Below are positions 1 to 8,893 of a DNA stretch of 64,000 nucleotides, one piece after another. A model generated the notes under the pieces. The model was given only the letters and a program-made list of their open reading frames with translations. It did not search any database and was not told where the DNA came from. The translations under genes were made by a program, and so were the position numbers. Positions within the stretch are counted from its first letter, which is position 1, and each line of letters opens with the position of its first letter. The stretch comes from an uncultured Clostridia bacterium (GTDB taxonomy: Bacteria; Bacillota; Clostridia; TANB77; CAG-508): positions 172,915-236,914 of the forward strand of contig CAKPNJ010000001.1 of NCBI GenBank assembly GCA_934168365.1, in the 5' to 3' direction.

Positions 1-1
1 A

Positions 2-262
2 GCAGATAAAGGACATTTACACCATAGACTAATGAAAAGAGGATACACGCAAAAACAAGCTGTTCTTATTTTATATGGACTTACAGCAACATTAGGAATG
101 TTTGCAATTATACTATTAGAAAGTGGAATTTGGAAAGCATTATCATTTGCACTTTTAGTAATTGCAATTATAGCAATTGGATACAAGGATATTTTTAGAG
201 TAAAACAAGAAGAGGACAATATAGATACAGTGGACGAAAAAAACATTAGGACTGATAAGTAA
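2..262 (+). CDS. C-terminal part of a MraY/WecA/TagO-family undecaprenyl-phosphate sugar-phosphate transferase (5' truncated by window edge)
   Basis: The open frame runs from the window edge (codon at position 2) and begins ADKGHLHHRLMKRGYTQKQA. The HLHHRL stretch matches the His-rich H(I/L)HHRL motif that closes the last cytoplasmic loop of WecA/TagO-type enzymes. These move GlcNAc-1-phosphate from UDP-GlcNAc onto undecaprenyl phosphate at the membrane, the first step of teichoic acid or other cell-wall glycopolymer synthesis. Two hydrophobic segments follow, then a short charged tail. The ATG at 32 is internal, because the motif lies upstream of it. The family call rests on this tail alone, so the exact substrate is not certain. 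Confidence 0.75.
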   Translation, partial: ADKGHLHHRLMKRGYTQKQAVLILYGLTATLGMFAIILLESGIWKALSFALLVIAIIAIGYKDIFRVKQEEDNIDTVDEKNIRTDK

Positions 263-523
263 AGATCTAATTTAACAATATTAAAAGAAGCCTCTTTAGC
301 ATAAATGTAACAATATTAAAATCGCTTGTCCTTGGTGTCGAGCTTCCTTCCCTTGGATGTCACAAAAACAAATGAATTTGTTTTTGGACACTATCGGTTG
401 GAACTCTCCAACCGTTACGCTTCGCTCCACCTTACGCGGACTGCGCTTTCTTTTAATATTGTTACATTTAAAGCACAGTAATTTTTAATATTGTATAAAT
501 AAAAAACTAAAAAGGAGAGCAAG
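263..523. other. Intergenic region with MITE-like inverted repeats and local hairpins
   Basis: No convincing gene is seen. A perfect 20-bp inverted repeat (302-321 and 451-470) brackets about 130 bp that are clearly more GC-rich than the surroundings. Inside are two perfect hairpins, 363-386 (arms CAAAAACAAA / TTTGTTTTTG) and 394-413 (arms CGGTTGGA / TCCAACCG). A further partial copy of the terminal motif (TAACAATATTAAAA) lies at 272-285. The ruvB promoter is probably the AT-rich part after 470. Confidence 0.6.
302..470. repeat. 169-bp element bounded by perfect 20-bp inverted repeats (MITE-like)
   Basis: The left end TAAATGTAACAATATTAAAA (302-321) is the exact reverse complement of 451-470. 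The interior is GC-rich compared with flanking DNA and encodes no protein of note. The size and the terminal repeats fit a miniature inverted-repeat element. No clear target-site duplication is visible. It could instead be a structured RNA or a double regulatory site. Confidence 0.45.
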
Positions 524-1531
524 ATGGAAGATGAAAGACTAATAAGTCCGGAATTAGAAGATATACAAGAAGAAAGAGTAGAAAACTCTTTAAGACCAAA
601 AACTTTAGACGAATACATTGGACAAGACAAAGTAAAAAACAATATGAAAATATACATAGAGGCTGCCAAAAAAAGAGGTGAGCCTCTTGATCACGTTTTA
701 TTATATGGACCTCCAGGATTAGGAAAAACTACACTTGCAAACATAATATCAAACGAAATGAATTCAAATATAAAAATAACATCTGGTCCAGCAATAGAAA
801 AGCCAGGAGATTTAGCAGCATTATTAACAAACCTTTCAGAGTTTGATGTTTTATTCATAGATGAAATCCATAGATTAAACAAAAGTGTAGAAGAAATACT
901 GTACCCAGCATTAGAAGATTACACATTAGACATTATGATAGGAAAAGGTCCAAGTGCTAGGTCTATTAGACTTGACTTACCAAAGTTCACACTAATAGGT
1001 GCAACCACTAGAGCAGGAGCACTAGCAACACCACTAAGAGACAGATTTGGAATTATACATCATCTAGAATTATACGAAACTAAAGATTTAACAACAATAG
1101 TAAAAAGGTCGGCAAGTATATTAGACTTACAAATAGACGAAGAAGCAGCAATAGAAATTGCTAGACGTTCAAGAGGAACACCAAGAATTGCAAACAGGCT
1201 CTTAAGAAGAGTAAGAGATTATGCTGCAGTATTAGGCGATGGAAATATAACATTAAAAATAGCAAAAACAGCACTTGGAAAACTAGAAATAGACGAAATG
1301 GGCTTAGATGATATAGACAGAAAAATATTAGAAACAATGATTATAAAATACAATGGAAGAGCAATAGGAATTGACACAATTGCAACAACAATTGGAGAAG
1401 AACCTGAAACAGTAGAAGATGTGTATGAACCATATCTAATACAAATAGGATTTATAGCAAGAACTGCAAGAGGTAGAATACCAATGCCTTCAGCATATAA
1501 GCACATAGGAGTACCATATGAAGAAAAATAA
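524..1531 (+). CDS. ruvB: Holliday junction branch migration ATPase RuvB
   Basis: 335 aa, the usual length. RuvB is the hexameric AAA+ motor that, with RuvA, drives branch migration of Holliday junctions during recombination and repair. Walker A GPPGLGKT is at about residues 62-69, Walker B with DEIH at about 113-116, sensor 1 (LIGATTRAG) at about 157-165, and the arginine-finger segment PLRDRFG follows. The C-terminal winged helix ends with the typical TARGRIPMPSAYKH. The start is the ATG preceded by AAAGGAGAG. No ruvA or ruvC is visible next to it, so the usual ruvAB pairing is not kept here. Confidence 0.98.
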   Translation: MEDERLISPELEDIQEERVENSLRPKTLDEYIGQDKVKNNMKIYIEAAKKRGEPLDHVLLYGPPGLGKTTLANIISNEMNSNIKITSGPAIEKPGDLAALLTNLSEFDVLFIDEIHRLNKSVEEILYPALEDYTLDIMIGKGPSARSIRLDLPKFTLIGATTRAGALATPLRDRFGIIHHLELYETKDLTTIVKRSASILDLQIDEEAAIEIARRSRGTPRIANRLLRRVRDYAAVLGDGNITLKIAKTALGKLEIDEMGLDDIDRKILETMIIKYNGRAIGIDTIATTIGEEPETVEDVYEPYLIQIGFIARTARGRIPMPSAYKHIGVPYEEK

Positions 1532-1552
1532 ATTTTAAAGGGGATTTGTTTT

Positions 1553-2503
1553 ATGAATGATAAAGTAGCTATACTAATACCATGTTATAATGAGGAAAAA
1601 ACAGTAGAAAAGGTAATAAAAGATTTTAAAAAAGAATTACCAGAGGCTCAAATATATGTATATAACAACAATTCTAGTGACAAAACTTATGAAATTGCTA
1701 GTTCTATTGATGGCGTGATTGTTAGAAATGAGTACAACCAAGGTAAAGGCAATGTAGTAAGAAGAATGTTTAGAGAAGTAGATGCAGATATATATGTAAT
1801 GGTAGATGGAGATGATACATACCCTGCAGAATATGTTCACAAACTAATCGAGCCAATTAAAGAAAAAAGAGCAGATATGACAGTAGGAGATAGATTATCA
1901 AATGGAACTTATAAGAATGAAAATAAAAGAAAATTCCACCAATTTGGAAACAACCTAGTAAAAAATACTATCAATTTATTATTTAATAACAATCTAAAAG
2001 ACATAATGAGTGGATATAGAGCTTTTAGTAAATTGTTTGTAAAGAATGTGCCAATATTAAGTTCAAAATTTGAGATAGAAACAGAAATTACATTAGCAGC
2101 ATTAGACAAAAAACTTAGAATAGAAGAAATACCAATAATATATAGAGACAGACCAGCAGGAAGTGTATCTAAATTAAACACAATAAAAGATGGATACAAA
2201 GTTACAAAAACAATATTAAAAATGTATAAAGACTATAAACCAAGGCAATTTTTCTTTTTTATAGCATTTATATTACTTGTTTGTGGATTGATATTTGGAA
2301 TTCCTGTACTAGCAGAATTTGCAAAAACACATTATATAACCAAATTACCATCAGCTATATTAGCAACAGGTTTTGTTATGCTTTCAGCAATAGCACTACA
2401 ATGTGGTCTAGTTTTAGATACAATAGTAAAAGCAAATAAAGAAAAATATGAATTAAATTTAATTAGATATGAGGAAAGAGAAAATGCTAAAAAACATAAT
2501 TAA
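1553..2503 (+). CDS. Family 2 glycosyltransferase (DPM1/GtrB-like) with two C-terminal membrane helices
   Basis: 316 aa. The N-terminal GT-A domain opens with ILIPCYNEEKTVEKVI. It carries the metal- and nucleotide-sugar-binding VDGDD motif at about residues 84-88, and a later SGYRAFSK segment typical of polyprenyl-phosphate glycosyltransferases. Two hydrophobic helices near residues 233-255 and 265-290 anchor it. Such enzymes load a sugar onto a polyprenyl phosphate on the inner face of the membrane. The next gene overlaps its end, so the two are translationally coupled and the membrane partner probably uses or handles the same lipid-linked sugar (inferred). Confidence 0.85.
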   Translation: MNDKVAILIPCYNEEKTVEKVIKDFKKELPEAQIYVYNNNSSDKTYEIASSIDGVIVRNEYNQGKGNVVRRMFREVDADIYVMVDGDDTYPAEYVHKLIEPIKEKRADMTVGDRLSNGTYKNENKRKFHQFGNNLVKNTINLLFNNNLKDIMSGYRAFSKLFVKNVPILSSKFEIETEITLAALDKKLRIEEIPIIYRDRPAGSVSKLNTIKDGYKVTKTILKMYKDYKPRQFFFFIAFILLVCGLIFGIPVLAEFAKTHYITKLPSAILATGFVMLSAIALQCGLVLDTIVKANKEKYELNLIRYEERENAKKHN

Positions 2504-3830
2504 ATATATAGGTATTTACTTAGCACTTATAATATTTTTTGTTATATCATTAGTAGCTGTATCAAGCTTTAATAAGGAGTTTATAGCAGAGAATGTAAAG
2601 GAATCAGCAGAAGTATTATTAAGTGAAGGCAATAGAAAAGTTATTTATATACCATACAAAGACATTAATATGCAATTTGATAACTATACAGATGCATTAA
2701 TGATAAACACTTCTTATTCAATAGACCCGCAAACACCATTGTATTCAGCATTTGTAGCAAGAAAAAATTATATACCTAATGTAACTACAGAAGTTTATGA
2801 AGATGTACCAGGAGAATTAAAATCATCATCTAAATATAAAAGACATAATGAAGTTGGAGAATTAAACGATTTAGCAAATGACGAAAAAGCGGAAAGCTTT
2901 GAATATGCTAGGTATTGGCATGGCTACTTAATTTTTTTAAGACCATTGTTGACATTGTTTAATATAAATCAAATTAGAATTATGCTTACTATTATACTAA
3001 TAATTTTAGCAGGAATATTAGCATATTTAATTTATAAAAAGATAAATATTATTGTTTCAGTAATATTTTTAATAAGCTTATTAGGAGTTGAATATTTTTA
3101 CTTAGGATTTTCAATGCAAGGAGTATTTATATTTTTAATAACAATGATTGCATCAATAATTATAGTTGGGAGATACGAAAAGATAAAAGACTTTGGGATG
3201 TTATTTTTTATAACAGGAATGTTAACAAACTTTTTTGACTTTTTAACTGTTCCAATGGTTACATATGCAGTTCCATTAGCTTTATACTTTTTACTAAAAC
3301 AAAGAAAAGACACTGATTTAAATGCTAAGCAAATTATTATTGACATTATAAAATTTGGAGCACTATGGGGAATAGGGTATGGTGCAACATGGTTTACTAA
3401 ATGGGCATTAACAGATCTAATATTTGGAAAAAACATAATATCAACAGCACTAATGCAAGTATTATATAGAAGTAATGGATATAAAAAATATACTTTATTA
3501 AAAGTAATAAATGCAAACATGATTTATATAATATCTCAATTATTAGTAAATATCATAATTACTATTATATCAATAAAATTATATGAAATTATCAATATGA
3601 AAAAAACAGAAAAAAGAATTATAACAAATAAACAAATACTTATAGCAGTATTACCATATATACTAATTTCTATTATGCCATTTATTTGGTATGCACTATT
3701 ACAAAATCATTCATATTATCATGATTTCTTTACATATAGAAATTTAATATTAACTAGTTTAGGTATTTGCTTATGCTTAGAAGAAGTATTAACGCTACAA
3801 TTCAAAACAAAGGGAGAAATAAAAAAATGA
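2484..3830 (+). CDS. Polytopic membrane protein, unknown function, coupled to the glycosyltransferase
   Basis: About 448 aa. I chose the ATG at 2484 because AGGAAAG sits at normal distance before it. An ATG at 2469 in the same frame has no such site. One N-terminal helix (about residues 5-25) is followed by an extracytoplasmic region of roughly 120 residues, then about nine hydrophobic helices to the C-terminus. It overlaps the glycosyltransferase by 20 nt and its stop overlaps the queH start (ATGA). The topology resembles membrane-embedded glycosyltransferases or lipid-linked sugar handlers, but I recognise no catalytic motif and assign no function. Confidence 0.7.
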   Translation: MLKNIIKYIGIYLALIIFFVISLVAVSSFNKEFIAENVKESAEVLLSEGNRKVIYIPYKDINMQFDNYTDALMINTSYSIDPQTPLYSAFVARKNYIPNVTTEVYEDVPGELKSSSKYKRHNEVGELNDLANDEKAESFEYARYWHGYLIFLRPLLTLFNINQIRIMLTIILIILAGILAYLIYKKINIIVSVIFLISLLGVEYFYLGFSMQGVFIFLITMIASIIIVGRYEKIKDFGMLFFITGMLTNFFDFLTVPMVTYAVPLALYFLLKQRKDTDLNAKQIIIDIIKFGALWGIGYGATWFTKWALTDLIFGKNIISTALMQVLYRSNGYKKYTLLKVINANMIYIISQLLVNIIITIISIKLYEIINMKKTEKRIITNKQILIAVLPYILISIMPFIWYALLQNHSYYHDFFTYRNLILTSLGICLCLEEVLTLQFKTKGEIKK

Positions 3831-4381
3831 AACTTTTAATGCATACTTGCTGTGCACCATGTAGTGTATATTGCATAGATAGTTTAAGAAGTGAAGGAAT
3901 AGAACCAACGGTATATTGGTATAACCCAAACATACACCCATATATGGAATATAAAGCAAGGAGAGATTGTTTAAAAGAATACACACAAAGCATAGGAGTA
4001 CAAGCAATATTTGAAGAAGAATATGGATTAGATGAATTTTGCAAAAACGTAATTGGAAATTTAAAAACAAGATGCACAGATTATTGTTATAGAGTTAGAT
4101 TAGAACAAACAGCTAAATATGCAAAAGTGCATGGATTTGATACAATTACCACTACTTTATTTGTAAGTCCATATCAAAAACATGAAGAACTAAAACAAAT
4201 AGCAGAAGAAATTGCTAAAAAATATGAATTAAACTTTTTATATAGAGACTTTAGAGTAGGATTTAGAGAAGGACAAGCCAAAGCACGAGAACTAGGACTA
4301 TACATGCAAAAATACTGCGGATGCGTATTCTCAGAAGAAGATAGATATGCAAAGCAAATTGAGAAAGACAAAGAAATATAA
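3827..4381 (+). CDS. queH: Epoxyqueuosine reductase QueH
   Basis: 184 aa. QueH performs the last step of queuosine synthesis, reducing epoxyqueuosine to queuosine in the wobble position of GUN-anticodon tRNAs, using an iron-sulfur cluster. It is the non-orthologous replacement of QueG. Visible family signatures are the N-terminal HTCCAPC, the central RCTDYCYRVRL and the C-terminal CGC near residue 163. The start is the ATG at 3827 with AAGGGAG ahead, overlapping the upstream stop. An in-frame upstream TTG is rejected because it lacks a site and lengthens the family N-terminus. No other queuosine gene is in view. Confidence 0.93.
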   Translation: MKLLMHTCCAPCSVYCIDSLRSEGIEPTVYWYNPNIHPYMEYKARRDCLKEYTQSIGVQAIFEEEYGLDEFCKNVIGNLKTRCTDYCYRVRLEQTAKYAKVHGFDTITTTLFVSPYQKHEELKQIAEEIAKKYELNFLYRDFRVGFREGQAKARELGLYMQKYCGCVFSEEDRYAKQIEKDKEI

Positions 4382-4383
4382 TA

Positions 4384-4404
4384 GCGGAGCACACTGTGCT
4401 CCGC
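4384..4404. repeat. Palindrome, copy A of a dispersed GGAGCACAGTGTGCTCC-type repeat
   Basis: A 21-bp near-perfect palindrome (arms GCGGAGCACA / TGTGCTCCGC) lies directly after queH and probably serves as a terminator-like hairpin. Related sequences occur at 42721-42737 and 54750-54772. Confidence 0.6.
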
Positions 4405-4493
4405 CATGAAAAATTATAAAGAAAAAATCCAAAATGGGAATTTACACTGTGTAGATAGGTACTATTATTCAAAGGATTTAGGGGGAGAAAATT

Positions 4494-5042
4494 ATGAACC
4501 AAGAAATAGAAAAATTTAGGGATGGTATTTTTGCTTTAAATACAAGAAGATTTGGAAAAGTAGCAGAATTAATGATACAAAAAATTTTTAATTTAAGAGA
4601 TTCAGATAATTTAGCTTATGATTTAAAAACACCAGGAGGGGAAAAAATTGAGGTTAAATTTTCTACAGTTTTAAAAAAATGTGATTCGAATATAAATACA
4701 AAAAATTTAATTTCTTCAGTAATTGCTTCAAACTTAGATAATAGAATGTTATCATTTGAACAAGCTAAAAAACTATCTTTTGATTGCAATATTCAACAAG
4801 TAAAAACAAAAGAATTCAAATATTTATATTATGGTTGTTTTTTTGATGATAAAATTATGATTTGTAAAATAAAAGCATCTGAAATTGCATTAGATCCCAA
4901 AATATTGTATTCAGACCATCAACATAGGGGAAATGTTGGAGAAGGACAATTTCATATAAATAATACTACCTTAGATAATCATTTAAGAAAATATCTTGTA
5001 AGATGGATGACATACGAAGAATTATACAACATATTTAGTTAA
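4494..5042 (+). CDS. Probable type II restriction endonuclease (PD-(D/E)xK-like)
   Basis: 182 aa, with GGGGGAG before the ATG. I do not recognise a named family. The segment around residues 40-58 (AYDLKTPGGEKIEVKFS) has the D...GG-x-ExK layout of the PD-(D/E)xK nuclease core, with candidate catalytic residues Asp, Glu and Lys. It lies tail to tail with a DNA N6-adenine methyltransferase and the two share a terminator hairpin, the classic layout of a type II restriction-modification pair. The recognition site cannot be read from sequence. The nuclease call is inferred from the motif plus context. Confidence 0.7.
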   Translation: MNQEIEKFRDGIFALNTRRFGKVAELMIQKIFNLRDSDNLAYDLKTPGGEKIEVKFSTVLKKCDSNINTKNLISSVIASNLDNRMLSFEQAKKLSFDCNIQQVKTKEFKYLYYGCFFDDKIMICKIKASEIALDPKILYSDHQHRGNVGEGQFHINNTTLDNHLRKYLVRWMTYEELYNIFS

Positions 5043-5068
5043 AGAAATCGCTTTAAAAGCGATTTCTT
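5042..5068. terminator. Bidirectional terminator between the restriction and modification genes
   Basis: A perfect 12-bp stem (AAGAAATCGCTT / AAGCGATTTCTT) with a 3-nt loop sits between the two convergent stops. It overlaps the last codons of the methyltransferase gene. Confidence 0.75.
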
Positions 5069-6864
5069 AAATACTCAATTTCTTGTTGAGTTAATCCTAA
5101 ATTATGATAAATTATATCTTCAATTTCTTCACAGTAAGTTTCTTGAGGATTCAAGTTACCAACGATATCAGAAATTGTATTTGTTATTGAATCATCAAAT
5201 TCTGGAATATAGAACGATTTTATATGGCTTTTTAGTACTTTATGTGTATTATAAGCATCTTCAAAATATAATTGAGTAATTCTAGAATTTAATATTGCAG
5301 AAATATAATTGATATTGTAATTACTTCCTAAGCAAATAATATTGGCACTATTTAAAGTTAAAGTCTTTCTTCTGTCAATTGCAAAGCAAAGTTTTTTTCC
5401 AATGAATTTATATATTATTTTATTCTCATGCCTATATAAAGAGTCGTTTGCAACCTGTTGAAAATTTTCTCTTTCATATTTAATATATTTAGAAATATTA
5501 CTATAATCAATTTTATATTTTTTAATATCCTTACCACTAATAATAGGTTCTGTACCTTTCTTTTTTCGATCAAATAAATATTCTTTATTATCTCCAGTTA
5601 CTATACCAAGAGCATAATTGACATTTTGATTTAAATTGTAATGCTTATGTGTTTTTAATTTCTCGATTATTGATGATGAAATAGTATCACTAACTAAAAA
5701 ATTTGAATATGGATTTTGTGAAAAGTCATTTTGATTTATTATTATATCATCATAAATGCATTTATTTTCATTGCCAGAAGTTTTAATAACTTTTATAATT
5801 ATAACATCAGTAACAATTTCTTCAAATTCTCTTCCTATTTTTTTAATGTATTCAATTTTATTATTTAATAAAAATTTTCTAATGTTTTCATGTATAGCAA
5901 TATTTAATATGCTACTTGGTAGTACAAATCCTAATATTCCATCATTATTTAACAAATCGAAAGAATGGAGTATGAATTGCGAAAATGAGTCCATCTTTGA
6001 AAATGCTAAATTGTATTTTTCCTTAATAATATTTTTTTCTTCTGTTGTATATTTTTTACCCCAAGGAGGATTACCTATTATAACATCGAAACTCATATCT
6101 ATATCATCATTTAAAAAATCTTTATTGTAAATATTTATATTATCAAAAATTATAGTGCTATCTTGAATATAAATATTTGTTTTTGCTAAAAGTACTGCTA
6201 TATTATCAATATCAAACCCATACAGATTCTCTATTATTGTGTCAACAGGTATGCCTTTATTCTTCATTTTATTAAATGTTTGAATTAAAAAGTTACCACT
6301 ACCACATCCAGGATCAACTATTTTTTTATTTTCTTTGAAATCAATTGATTCAACTATTTTATTAACCACTTTGTAGGGTGTATAGTAGATACCATTTGTG
6401 TCTTTTTTTCCTACAGACAGCAAAGCCATATATAAGCAACCTAGAAAATCATTTTTTTCATCATAAACAATTTGAAGGTTTTTGAAGTCATTTAAAAAAT
6501 CAGAATTGTTTGTTCTAACACCTAAAAAATCAGAGATACAATCTGGCACTTTTTTATTGTTTTGCTCAATGATTTTAATTATAGTTTCATGTAATATTTC
6601 ATACGCTGAAACATTATATTTTTTTTTGAGTTCTAATATGGAATTTATTATACCAACAATTTTTTTGTCATTTATATAAGAAACAGAAATTATATAGTCA
6701 GATGAATTTCTTTTGTTTCTTCTGTTACCAACTTTTTTTTGAAGAATGCCATCGATAATATCTGGATCAATATCATCTAAACTATCAATGTATCTTAATT
6801 TTTTCCAATTTCGTAATGTGGCGTCGCTAATATTATATTTTTTTAATATTTCATTAACTTTCAT
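5053..6864 (-). CDS. DNA N6-adenine methyltransferase with TaqI-like C-terminal specificity domain
   Basis: About 603 aa. It transfers a methyl group from S-adenosylmethionine to adenine in the site presumably cut by the neighbouring nuclease. The start is the internal ATG at 6864 with GGGGG just upstream; the ATG 15 nt earlier has no site. Residues 1-25 form a MerR-like helix-turn-helix (VNEILKKYNISDATLRNWKK), which may bind DNA or autoregulate. Motif I is VDPGCGSGNFL and motif IV is NPPW (IIGNPPWGKKY). The C-terminal third resembles TaqI-like target recognition domains (PIISGKDIKKY, then NSANIICLGSNYN). Codon use is AT-rich like the host, with no CGG codons. Confidence 0.88.
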   Translation of the reverse strand: MKVNEILKKYNISDATLRNWKKLRYIDSLDDIDPDIIDGILQKKVGNRRNKRNSSDYIISVSYINDKKIVGIINSILELKKKYNVSAYEILHETIIKIIEQNNKKVPDCISDFLGVRTNNSDFLNDFKNLQIVYDEKNDFLGCLYMALLSVGKKDTNGIYYTPYKVVNKIVESIDFKENKKIVDPGCGSGNFLIQTFNKMKNKGIPVDTIIENLYGFDIDNIAVLLAKTNIYIQDSTIIFDNINIYNKDFLNDDIDMSFDVIIGNPPWGKKYTTEEKNIIKEKYNLAFSKMDSFSQFILHSFDLLNNDGILGFVLPSSILNIAIHENIRKFLLNNKIEYIKKIGREFEEIVTDVIIIKVIKTSGNENKCIYDDIIINQNDFSQNPYSNFLVSDTISSSIIEKLKTHKHYNLNQNVNYALGIVTGDNKEYLFDRKKKGTEPIISGKDIKKYKIDYSNISKYIKYERENFQQVANDSLYRHENKIIYKFIGKKLCFAIDRRKTLTLNSANIICLGSNYNINYISAILNSRITQLYFEDAYNTHKVLKSHIKSFYIPEFDDSITNTISDIVGNLNPQETYCEEIEDIIYHNLGLTQQEIEYLRNRF

Positions 6865-7149
6865 TATTATTACCCCCATAAAATATTATAACATATTAAT
6901 TGAAATTATTTGATTCTATTGTAAAAAATATATTATATTTATTGATAACTTAAAAAAATAATTAAGTCAAGATGTATTATAAAAAAATATTATTGTCATT
7001 TGGGTAAAATTGAAACATTTAATAATAAATTATTAGAAAGAGAAAGCATTTTAACTAGTTTGAATATTAGTAATAACAAATTAGTAGCAAAGAGAATATC
7101 CTATATAAAAAACGGCAGAGAAAATTTTTCTCTGCCGTTTATAAAAGGA
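6865..7149. other. Intergenic region between methyltransferase and unknown gene; possible gene remnant
   Basis: Very AT-rich. On the plus strand a short open stretch (about 6973-7120) can be read as a Lys/Asn/Leu-rich peptide (fragment KIETFNNKLLERE) without a start codon, possibly the decayed end of a lost gene. The right end holds the terminator of the minus-strand gene. No convincing intact gene is seen. Confidence 0.35.
7107..7140 (-). terminator. Intrinsic terminator of the 301-aa gene
   Basis: A 15-bp perfect stem (starting AAACGGCAGAG and mirrored at the other side) is followed on the minus strand by a run of six T. It lies 10 nt after the stop codon. Confidence 0.85.
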
Positions 7150-8055
7150 TTAGCGTTTTTTGAATTTTAAATCGATTACGTCAAGGAGTTCACAGAACTC
7201 ATCTTCGTGGTCTAAGAGAACCTGAGGTTCAAGACCAAGATTTTTTAATCCTCCAAGAGAGACAAAAAAATCTTTGAAAAGTTGATAATTTTTGATAAAA
7301 TCAACTATTTCATCAGTTGAAAAAATAAGTTTTTCTTTGATAAGTGAAGCGGATTTTTCAGAACTTTCTTCAAAAGTAGAATCTTCGTCCGATTCAGAAA
7401 CATTAGAAGTTTTGACGTTCTCTGGATTGTCAGCTTCTCCAAAATACTGCAAAAGAGGAATAGCTGCCATATAGCAGTTATTCATATGCAGTCCATCTGT
7501 CAAGCAGAATGCTTGGTAACTAAATTTTGAAAATTTTACTGCTTCATCATATGTGTATCCAAGTTCTTGGATACCTCCGAAATTATAATTGGGCATATCA
7601 CTTCCCAAAAGGAATATGACCCGCTCAATTTCATCTTGACTATGAGTGTCAAGATACTTGACAACTGACTTAAACAAGTTAATTGCTAAGTCAAAACTTC
7701 CTTTGGTCCAGATTTCCATGAAACTGTTACTGATGTCAAAAACTTCTCCACAAGAGAAGATTTTGAAATTTGAATTGACTTGAGAACGAATTTCGTTCCA
7801 AATTGTTTTTGCTTGATCGTCCGTCAATTCAGCCCACTCAAGGTGGGTCTCCTGTGCCAGATATTTTTTACTGGCACCTGACTTCATCAAAAATTGAAAT
7901 ACATCTAAAACAGATGCTTTATTCAAATTTTCGATTGTTTCAATTACATTTTCCTGAACTTGTAAGTTAGGAAATTTCTTTACAAACTTGTTCCGTAACT
8001 TGATGGCGCTTCCAGAAATTTCGCCGTGACCGTCCTTGATTTTAATGTGATACAT
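7150..8055 (-). CDS. Unknown 301-aa protein with foreign codon use
   Basis: I do not recognise this protein. It is soluble, with no signal peptide or membrane helix. An acidic, Ser/Glu-rich low-complexity stretch near residues 215-240 (ESDEDSTFEESSEKS) separates two predicted helical parts. Codon use differs strongly from neighbours: many G/C-ending codons, and in-frame CGG twice (residues near 22 and 145), a codon otherwise absent from AT-rich genes here except at frameshift sites. It is monocistronic, with its own consensus promoter (TTGACA-N18-TATAAT on the minus strand) and a strong terminator. It lies in the accessory island beside the restriction genes, so horizontal acquisition is likely. 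A defence or phage-related role is possible but unsupported. Confidence 0.75.
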   Translation of the reverse strand: MYHIKIKDGHGEISGSAIKLRNKFVKKFPNLQVQENVIETIENLNKASVLDVFQFLMKSGASKKYLAQETHLEWAELTDDQAKTIWNEIRSQVNSNFKIFSCGEVFDISNSFMEIWTKGSFDLAINLFKSVVKYLDTHSQDEIERVIFLLGSDMPNYNFGGIQELGYTYDEAVKFSKFSYQAFCLTDGLHMNNCYMAAIPLLQYFGEADNPENVKTSNVSESDEDSTFEESSEKSASLIKEKLIFSTDEIVDFIKNYQLFKDFFVSLGGLKNLGLEPQVLLDHEDEFCELLDVIDLKFKKR

Positions 8056-8107
8056 TATGTGTTTGGCCTCCTTTTATAATATAAAGTTTAAAATGTAAGA
8101 TATAAAT

Positions 8108-8137
8108 ATTATACCACAGAAAATAAGATTATGTCAA
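8108..8137 (-). promoter_or_regulatory. Consensus promoter of the 301-aa gene
   Basis: On the minus strand TTGACA (8137-8132) and TATAAT (8113-8108) are separated by 18 nt, about 50 nt upstream of the start codon. A perfect -35 and -10 suggests strong constitutive expression. Confidence 0.75.
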
Positions 8138-8246
8138 CAAATATACAAATTCGTGAATTTTATTAAACCATATTGAAAATCAGAGAAAAGTATAATATAA
8201 TTCAAATAATTTAAATAACTTAAATTGAATGATTGGAGGCATAATT

Positions 8247-8831
8247 ATGCGGCAATTAAGGCCTTTTATGGTTGAGTTTTCTGGTACTCCAGAAGCAGGA
8301 AAAAGCACTGCAATAGCATTATTGGTAAAGATGCTCGAAGACAAAGGGTATAGAACCATGATTCTTAAAGAATCAACAGAAGATTTGCCAAATGAGTTTG
8401 AAAAAGGAACATTTGAAGGAAATTTGTGGATGCATTTGATAACACAAGCCGGTATTTTAAAAGCTGAACATGCTGATGTTGACATTGTACTTATTGATAG
8501 AGGCGTTGTTGATAGCAAGTTTTATGCATGGAAGTATTTTAAAGAGAAAAAATGTTCAACAGAGCAATTTAATGAATTTCAAAGAACATGTTTGAATAGA
8601 ATGACTCCAGACCTGTTCTTGGGAATTTTTGTATCACCAGAAACTGCTATCAAACGTAGAGGAGGAGAAGGTAGGCTAGTAACTCGAAAATATTTAGAAG
8701 ATTACAATCGATTGTTTATGGAATTTTGGGTAACAATACCAACCAAAAAGAAAACAATAAAATCGGATGAACTTAGTGCTTTGGAATTGAGTAATATAAT
8801 CTTTGAGAATATCTTGAGTGAAATATCATAA
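8247..8831 (+). CDS. P-loop nucleoside/nucleotide kinase-like protein (thymidylate kinase fold)
   Basis: 194 aa from the ATG at 8247, chosen because GGAGG is 8 nt upstream; the in-frame ATG at 8229 would place that site inside the gene. Walker A is GTPEAGKST at about residues 13-21. A DRG motif (LIDRGVVDSKFYAW) at about 85 is typical of deoxynucleoside and thymidylate kinase-like ATPases, and a lid-like RRGGEGR follows near 140. Substrate unknown. The second codon is CGG, read here as Arg. Codon use is less AT-rich than the host, as in the adjacent 301-aa gene. It is followed by a terminator and then a 5'-nucleotidase gene, which may hint at nucleotide metabolism but could be chance. Confidence 0.75.
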   Translation: MRQLRPFMVEFSGTPEAGKSTAIALLVKMLEDKGYRTMILKESTEDLPNEFEKGTFEGNLWMHLITQAGILKAEHADVDIVLIDRGVVDSKFYAWKYFKEKKCSTEQFNEFQRTCLNRMTPDLFLGIFVSPETAIKRRGGEGRLVTRKYLEDYNRLFMEFWVTIPTKKKTIKSDELSALELSNIIFENILSEIS

Positions 8832-8839
8832 GAAGCTAA

Positions 8840-8869
8840 TAGCACAAGGGCAAATTGCCTTTTGTGCTA
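8840..8869 (+). terminator. Hairpin after the kinase-like gene
   Basis: The stem TAGCACAA/TTGTGCTA is extended by GGC/GCC and followed by a short T-rich stretch. Confidence 0.6.
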
Positions 8870-8893
8870 ATTTAATAATATAGGAGACGATAA

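Noticed and set aside
415..669. 84-aa minus-strand ORF overlapping the ruvB start.
   Set aside because: It is a shadow of ruvB and the upstream repeat, has no ribosome site and no plausible composition.
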